A DNA stretch of 64,000 nucleotides from positions 248,001-312,000 of the forward strand of contig CAVWFH010000034.1 of NCBI GenBank assembly GCA_963754065.1. The letters run 5' to 3'. This document shows, in pieces, positions 59,515-64,000 of this stretch (positions are counted from its first letter, which is position 1; every line of letters starts with the position of its first letter). This DNA comes from JALORV01 sp963754065. Its GTDB lineage: Bacteria > Pseudomonadota > Gammaproteobacteria > Burkholderiales > Burkholderiaceae_F. Below the pieces are notes generated by a model. The model was given only the letters and a program-made list of their open reading frames with translations, had not been told where the DNA came from and made no database searches. Both the position numbers and the translations under genes were made by a program.

Positions 59515-60441
59515 ATGGACCGCTGGCAGGGCATGGAAGCATTTGTTCGGGTCGTCGAGTCCGGGAGCTTTGTCGCGGCGGCGGAGCGGCTAGGAATGTC
59601 CACCTCGTCCCTATCCCGGCTCGTGGCCGAACTCGAGCAGCATCTCGGTGCGCGGCTGCTCAACCGGACAACCCGCCGCCTGTCGCTGACCGAGGTCGGG
59701 CAGTCCTACTACGAGCGCTGCGTCACCTTGCTGGCGGACTTGGCCGAAGCCGAGGACATCGCCGGGCAGGCGTCAGCACAGCCGCGTGGAACCGTGCGGC
59801 TCACGTGCTCGCACAGCATGGCCGAGCAACGGGTCGCGCCGGCGATCGCGAGCTTTGTAGAACGCCATGCCGAGGTGCGTTTCGAGCTCGTGGTGTCGGA
59901 TCGGATGGTTGACCTGGTCGAAGAGGGCTTCGACCTTGCCATCCGGGTCGGTCCGGTTGGCAGTGACCGCCTGGTCGCGCGTCGACTGGGTTCCATGAAA
60001 CTGCTCCTCTGCGCTGCGCCGGCGTATCTGGAAAGGCACGGGGTGCCGCGTACTCCCGATGAGCTGGGGAAGCACAACGCGCTGACCTACGCGTACTCGA
60101 GCACGCCGCGGGTGTGGCGCTTTAAGGACATCGGCGGTCGAACCCACGAAGTCCGGGTGACGGGGAGCCTGCATGCGAACAGCGGTGACGCGCTGTGTTC
60201 GGCGGCTGTCGGGGGGCTCGGCATCGTCTATGAGCCGGACTTTCTCCTGAGTGAACCGCTACGCCAGGGGCGCCTGGTGCATCTGCTGCCGGACTATGAC
60301 GGCGGCGGCGGCGAGATCTGGGCGGTGTATCCGAGCCGGCGGCACCTGTCGCTGAAGGTGCGCCTGTTCGTCGATCACATCGCGCAGGCGTTTGCAGCGC
60401 CCGGCGCCCCGTCCGGCGCGGTTTCTGCGTTGCAGCAATAG
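59515..60441 (+). CDS. LysR-family transcriptional regulator
   Basis: A 308-residue protein with the usual LysR helix-turn-helix (WQGMEAFVRVVESGSFVAAA, ERLGMSTSSLSRLVAELEQH, LGARLLNRTTRRLSLTEVGQ) and a substrate-binding domain (PRGTVRLTCSHSMAEQRVAP onward). It is divergent from doxX-gst-ygiD by 129 bases and probably regulates that operon in response to a phenolic or quinone-like compound (inference from context). The intergenic region includes an inverted repeat GTCCCG-N7-CGGGAC at 59411-59429 and an A/T-rich stretch near 59450-59510. Confidence 0.92.
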   Translation: MDRWQGMEAFVRVVESGSFVAAAERLGMSTSSLSRLVAELEQHLGARLLNRTTRRLSLTEVGQSYYERCVTLLADLAEAEDIAGQASAQPRGTVRLTCSHSMAEQRVAPAIASFVERHAEVRFELVVSDRMVDLVEEGFDLAIRVGPVGSDRLVARRLGSMKLLLCAAPAYLERHGVPRTPDELGKHNALTYAYSSTPRVWRFKDIGGRTHEVRVTGSLHANSGDALCSAAVGGLGIVYEPDFLLSEPLRQGRLVHLLPDYDGGGGEIWAVYPSRRHLSLKVRLFVDHIAQAFAAPGAPSGAVSALQQ

Positions 60442-60492
60442 GTCCGAGCCTCTAGAGCCCCGGTTGACGGTGGGTGTCGCCTCGGAAATAGT

Positions 60493-60504
60493 ACGAACGT
60501 TCGT
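60493..60504. promoter_or_regulatory. Palindrome upstream of tetR, probable operator
   Basis: ACGAACGTTCGT is a perfect 12-bp palindrome 45 bases upstream of the TetR start. Sites of this kind with ACGAACG half-sites are usual for TetR regulators, so it is probably the autoregulatory operator for the TetR/acyl-CoA dehydrogenase/hydroxyacyl-CoA dehydrogenase operon. Not tested. Confidence 0.65.
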
Positions 60505-60548
60505 TTTTATGTCGTGCCGGCGCCATCAGCAGCCGGCAGTCTTCCCTG

Positions 60549-61349
60549 ATGCCCATTGCCACCGCACTGTCTTCGATCGCCACCGCCCTGCGTCCGCGCA
60601 AAGGCGACCAGACGCGCGCGGCCATCGTCGACGCGGCGCTCGAGACAGCGAGCCGCGAAGGCCTGGAGGGCCTGACGATCGGCACGCTGGCCGACCAGAT
60701 GCACATGAGCAAGAGCGGCGTCTTCGCGCACTTCGGCTCGCGCGAGGACCTGCAACTGGCAGTGCTCAAGGCGTACGTGAGCCGCTTCATCGACGAGGTC
60801 CTGCGACCGGCCGTGAGAAAACCGCGCGGCCTGCCTCGGCTCGAGGCGATCCTCGATCGATGGGTCGCGTTCCTTGCGCGCGAACTGACACGCGGCTGCA
60901 TCATGATTGCCGGCGCGGTCGAGTATGACGACCGACCCGGCCCGCAACGCGACGCGATGGTCGCGATCATCACCGGCTGGAAGGCCGAGTTGCTGAAGGC
61001 GATCCGGCAGGCGGTGGCCGAGGGACACCTGAGCGCCTCGGTCGATGCGCCGCAGATGGTGTTCGAGATCTACGGACTGATGCTGGCCATGCACCAGGAC
61101 GCGCGCCTGCTCCGTTCGGCCGACAGTGCCAAGCGCGCACGCGCCGGACTCAGACGTCTGCTCGCGTCCGCCACGCAGGCCACTCGAACCGAATCCAAGA
61201 ACCGCGCCAGTGCCGCGCGCAAGCGCACCGCTCCGCCGCAGCCGCAGCCGGGACGGTCCGCCGGCCGTTCACAGCGCACATCCAGAACCCGTCAAAAGAG
61301 TGTCGCGACCCGACCTGCACGGTCGCGTTCGCGCGCAGCCAAGGAGTAA
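60549..61349 (+). CDS. TetR-family regulator with a long basic C-terminal tail
   Basis: A 266-residue protein. The helix-turn-helix (AAIVDAALETASREGLEGLT, IGTLADQMHMSKSGVFAHFG) is typical of TetR/AcrR; the ligand-binding domain follows to about residue 205 (RGCIMIAGAVEYDDRPGP). The last about 55 residues are unusual: an Arg/Ser/Pro/Gln-rich, disordered basic tail with AARKRTAPPQPQPGRSAGRS and ending in RSRSRAAKE. TetR proteins are normally about 200-220 residues. It is upstream of an acyl-CoA dehydrogenase gene (2 bases apart), so it probably regulates fatty-acid beta-oxidation, in line with fatty acyl-CoA-responsive TetR proteins. Confidence 0.87.
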   Translation: MPIATALSSIATALRPRKGDQTRAAIVDAALETASREGLEGLTIGTLADQMHMSKSGVFAHFGSREDLQLAVLKAYVSRFIDEVLRPAVRKPRGLPRLEAILDRWVAFLARELTRGCIMIAGAVEYDDRPGPQRDAMVAIITGWKAELLKAIRQAVAEGHLSASVDAPQMVFEIYGLMLAMHQDARLLRSADSAKRARAGLRRLLASATQATRTESKNRASAARKRTAPPQPQPGRSAGRSQRTSRTRQKSVATRPARSRSRAAKE

Positions 61350-61351
61350 GC

Positions 61352-63163
61352 ATGCCCATCTACAAAGCGCCATTGCGCGATCAGCAGTTCGTGCTGCACG
61401 AAGTCCTCGGTGCGGTCGGGGAGCTCAACGAGGTTCCGCGTTACGCGGATCTGGATGTTCAGACGATGAACCATGTCGTCGAAGAGGCCGGCAAGTTCTG
61501 CGAGGAGTGGCTGCTGCCGACCAACATGGACGGCGACATCGAAGGCTGCACTTACGACCCGACGACCAAGGCGGTCAAGACGCCGAAGGGTTTCAAGGAG
61601 GCGTACGACGCGTTCCGCGAGGCGGGCTGGCAAGGGCTGGCGGGCGAGACCGAATACGGCGGACAAGGCCTGCCGCACCTGCTGCAGATTGCGTTCTACG
61701 AGATGCAGTACTCGACCAACCAGGCCTGGGCGATGTATCCGGGGCTCACGATCGGTGCGTATGAGTGCCTGCTCAAGCACGGGTCCACGGAACAGAAGGA
61801 TCTGTACCTGCCGAAGATGATGGCCGGCCAGTGGACCGGCACGATGTGCCTGACGGAAGCACACTGCGGCACCGACCTGGGCATGCTGCGTTCGAAGGCG
61901 GTTCCTCAGCCGGATGGCAGCTACGCGATCACCGGAGAGAAGATCTTCATCTCCGCCGGTGAGCACGACATGTCAGAGAGCATCGTGCACCTGGTGCTGG
62001 CGCGTCTGCCCGATGCGCCGCAGGGCACGAAGGGTATATCGCTCTTCATCGTGCCGAAGTTCCTCCCGGTGGGCAGCGGCGGCGACGCCAAGGCCGGCAA
62101 GCGCAATGGCCTGCACTGCGCCGCCATCGAGGAAAAAATGGGCATCCACGGCAACTCCACCTGCCAGATCGTGTTGGACGGAGCGATCGGGTGGCTGGTA
62201 GGCGAGCCGAACAAGGGCCTGAATGCCATGTTTGTGATGATGAACGGCGCGCGTCTGGGTGTCGGCGTGCAGGGCCTGGGGATCACGGAAGTGGCCTACC
62301 AGAATGCAGTCGCGTATGCACGCGAACGCATCCAGGGCCGCTCGCTGTCGGGCGCCAAGTCGCCCGGCACGCCGGCCGACCCGATCATCGTGCACCCGGA
62401 TGTGCGGCGCATGCTGCTCACGGCGCGTGCCTATGCCGAAGGCGGGCGCGCCTTCGCCTACTGGGTCGCGCTGATGGCCGACCTCCAGCTGCACCACCCC
62501 GACGAAGACAAGAGGAAATTCGCCTCCGACATGATGGCGCTGACGACGCCGATCGTGAAAGCGTTCATGACCGACAACGGCTTCCAGTGCGCATCGGACT
62601 GCCTGCAGGTGTTCGGCGGGCACGGCTATATCCGCGCCAACGGCATGGACCAGTTCGTGCGCGATGCGCGCATCAACATGATCTACGAGGGCACCAACAC
62701 GATTCAGTCGCTCGACCTGATCGGGCGGAAAGTGCTGATGGACAACGGCGCCAAGCTGCGGTCGTTCGGCAAACTGGTGACGGACTTCATCGAGCAGTAC
62801 GGCACGAGGCCCGACATGAACGAGTTCATCACGCCGCTGGCCGACATCGGCGACAAGGTCACCAAGCTGACGACGGAGCTCGGCATGAAGGCGTTTGCCA
62901 ACCAGGACGAAGCCGGCGCGGCAGCAGTCAGTTACATGCGCGTGGTGGGCCACCTGATCTACGCCTTCTTCTGGGCGAAGATGGCGCGGGTCGCGCTGGA
63001 TCGCGTCAAGGCGGATGGCGACGCGGTCGATCCGTTCTATCGTTACAAGCTGGCCACTGCGCGCTTCTATTTCGAGCGCCTGCTGCCCGAGACGGCGTAT
63101 CACATCCGTGCCGCGCGATCGGGCGTCAAGAACCTCATGGAGCTTCCGGCCGAAGCGTTCTAG
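61352..63163 (+). CDS. Acyl-CoA dehydrogenase with extended C-terminal domain
   Basis: A 603-residue enzyme of the long acyl-CoA dehydrogenase class (about 590-600 residues, with a C-terminal domain). It has the FAD-binding MCLTEAHCGTDLGMLRSKAV and ITGEKIFISAGEHDM, GVQGLGITEVAYQNAVAYAR, QVFGGHGYIRANGMDQFVRD, and the catalytic-Glu block MIYEGTNTIQSLDLIGRK. It oxidises an acyl-CoA to the trans-2-enoyl-CoA. AAGGAG precedes the ATG, and the gene begins 2 bases after the TetR stop. Chain length specificity is not evident. Confidence 0.94.
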   Translation: MPIYKAPLRDQQFVLHEVLGAVGELNEVPRYADLDVQTMNHVVEEAGKFCEEWLLPTNMDGDIEGCTYDPTTKAVKTPKGFKEAYDAFREAGWQGLAGETEYGGQGLPHLLQIAFYEMQYSTNQAWAMYPGLTIGAYECLLKHGSTEQKDLYLPKMMAGQWTGTMCLTEAHCGTDLGMLRSKAVPQPDGSYAITGEKIFISAGEHDMSESIVHLVLARLPDAPQGTKGISLFIVPKFLPVGSGGDAKAGKRNGLHCAAIEEKMGIHGNSTCQIVLDGAIGWLVGEPNKGLNAMFVMMNGARLGVGVQGLGITEVAYQNAVAYARERIQGRSLSGAKSPGTPADPIIVHPDVRRMLLTARAYAEGGRAFAYWVALMADLQLHHPDEDKRKFASDMMALTTPIVKAFMTDNGFQCASDCLQVFGGHGYIRANGMDQFVRDARINMIYEGTNTIQSLDLIGRKVLMDNGAKLRSFGKLVTDFIEQYGTRPDMNEFITPLADIGDKVTKLTTELGMKAFANQDEAGAAAVSYMRVVGHLIYAFFWAKMARVALDRVKADGDAVDPFYRYKLATARFYFERLLPETAYHIRAARSGVKNLMELPAEAF

Positions 63164-63227
63164 GACAAAGGCGCTTCCTCCGGAAACAAGAACATCGGGC
63201 CTTGCCCGGGAAATAGTGGAGAACAAG

Positions 63228-64000
63228 ATGAGCAACTTCGTCGTACGCAAGGTCGCCGTCCTCGGCGCCGGCGTGATGGGCGCGCAGATCGCCGCGCATT
63301 GCGTGAACGCGCGTGTGCCGGTCGTGCTGTTCGACCTGCCTGCCAAGGAAGGGCCGAAGAACGGCATCGTGCTCAAGGCGATCGAGAACCTGAAGAAGCT
63401 GAGTCCCGCGCCGCTCGGCAGCAAGGACGACGCCGCGCACATACAAGCGGCGAACTACGAAGAACACCTCGATCTGCTCAAGGGCTGCGACGTCATCATC
63501 GAGGCGATCGCCGAGCGCATGGACTGGAAGCACGATCTGTACCGCAAGGTCGCACCCTTTGTCCGCGACGACGCGATCTTCGCCTCGAACACGTCGGGCC
63601 TGCCGATCGCCAAGCTGTCCGAGGCGATGGAGCCCGGGCTCAAGGCACGTTTCTGCGGCGTGCACTTCTTCAACCCGCCGCGCTACATGCATCTGGTCGA
63701 GCTGATTCCGACGCCGGCGACAAGGCCGCAGATCCTCGACGACCTCGAGACCTTCCTGACTTCGACTCTCGGCAAGGGCGTGGTGCGCGCCAAGGACACG
63801 CCGAACTTCGTGGCGAACCGCGTCGGCATCTTCGGCATGCTGGCGACGATCAAGGAAGCCGAGAAGTACGGACTTTCATACGACGTCGTCGACGACCTGA
63901 CCGGCTCGAAGCTCGGCCGCGCCAAGAGCGCGACCTTCCGCACGGCGGATGTGGTCGGCCTGGACACGATGGCACACGTGATCAAGACGATGCAGGACAC
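63228..64000 (+). CDS. 3-hydroxyacyl-CoA dehydrogenase/enoyl-CoA hydratase-like, 3' end cut
   Basis: The ATG at 63228 follows TGGAGA at 5-base spacing. The frame is open to the right edge, giving 257 codons. The visible part is the 3-hydroxyacyl-CoA dehydrogenase NAD domain: VAVLGAGVMGAQIAAHCVNA (GxGxxG), IEAIAERMDWKHDLYRKVAP, SNTSGLPIAKLSEAM, FCGVHFFNPPRYMHLVELIP and DTPNFVANRVGIFGM. That N-terminal start without a preceding hydratase domain suggests the FadB-like protein has the dehydrogenase first, as in the betaproteobacterial fused FadB-type, or that it is dehydrogenase only. It is the third gene of the TetR operon and serves step 3 of beta-oxidation. Confidence 0.92.
   Translation, partial: MSNFVVRKVAVLGAGVMGAQIAAHCVNARVPVVLFDLPAKEGPKNGIVLKAIENLKKLSPAPLGSKDDAAHIQAANYEEHLDLLKGCDVIIEAIAERMDWKHDLYRKVAPFVRDDAIFASNTSGLPIAKLSEAMEPGLKARFCGVHFFNPPRYMHLVELIPTPATRPQILDDLETFLTSTLGKGVVRAKDTPNFVANRVGIFGMLATIKEAEKYGLSYDVVDDLTGSKLGRAKSATFRTADVVGLDTMAHVIKTMQD

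Overview
The window is high-GC, densely coded bacterial chromosome. A Gram-negative proteobacterium is certain from the content: type IV minor pilins with PilY1, outer-membrane lipoproteins, periplasmic SCO and selenium-binding proteins, DksA/TraR, LysR and TetR regulators. A betaproteobacterium (Burkholderiales-like) is my best guess, from the DUF3149 microprotein, the glycine-rich-tail protein and the DsrE gene with its secreted partner; this is inference from gene families, not a computed placement. I see no rRNA, tRNA, insertion sequence, prophage or CRISPR array. Both ends cut a gene.

Layout. 0-3.1 kb: truncated unknown gene, EEP-family phosphodiesterase and cardiolipin-synthase-like PLD protein in one operon. 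3.2-6.3 kb: sterol-desaturase/secreted protein/DsrE operon divergent from an ArsR-rhodanese regulator, with a perfect inverted-repeat operator between them; then a secreted histidine phosphatase. 6.4-9.5 kb: CHASE2 membrane protein, small secreted protein and M48 protease operon. 9.6-21.5 kb: GNAT, BenE, glycine-rich protein, KatG, methyltransferase/HxlR pair, GltS, and a methanethiol-oxidase-like protein with an SCO copper protein. 21.7-36.4 kb: ligase-associated DEXH helicase, histone-H1-like SWIB protein, nucleoside/AMP phosphorylase with a beta-CASP MBL nuclease, B12-radical-SAM protein, trypsin-like protein, HNH nuclease, lipoprotein, SRPBCC, MFS and CYTH-CHAD proteins.

36.4-41.0 kb: a compact five-gene minus-strand operon that looks like an unrecognised chaperone/outer-membrane-barrel surface-fibre system: two related secreted subunits, a small beta protein, a PapD-like chaperone, and a barrel with a C-terminal Ig-like domain. 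It is divergent from a complete minor-pilin operon (pilE-like, fimT, pilV, pilW, pilX, pilY1; 41.5-48.4 kb), making this about 12 kb of surface-appendage genes. 48.5-52.7 kb: two tandem degenerate EAL proteins, an mtnA/class II aldolase pair (methylthioadenosine salvage by the DHAP shunt), a DUF3149 microprotein and a DksA-like protein. A perfect FNR/ANR box precedes an ADP-forming acyl-CoA synthetase/GNAT (Pat-like) gene at 52.9-55.6 kb. 55.7-64 kb: TraB/GumN protein, PdeM endonuclease, DOPA-dioxygenase/GST/DoxX operon with divergent LysR, and a TetR/acyl-CoA dehydrogenase/3-hydroxyacyl-CoA dehydrogenase beta-oxidation operon that runs off the right edge.

Five otherwise intact, conserved genes carry single-base frameshifts (about 12.14, 38.55, 47.25, 54.59 and 56.09 kb). 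So many clean indels with no other decay suggests sequence error as much as pseudogenes; annotation of those genes should be read with that in mind.
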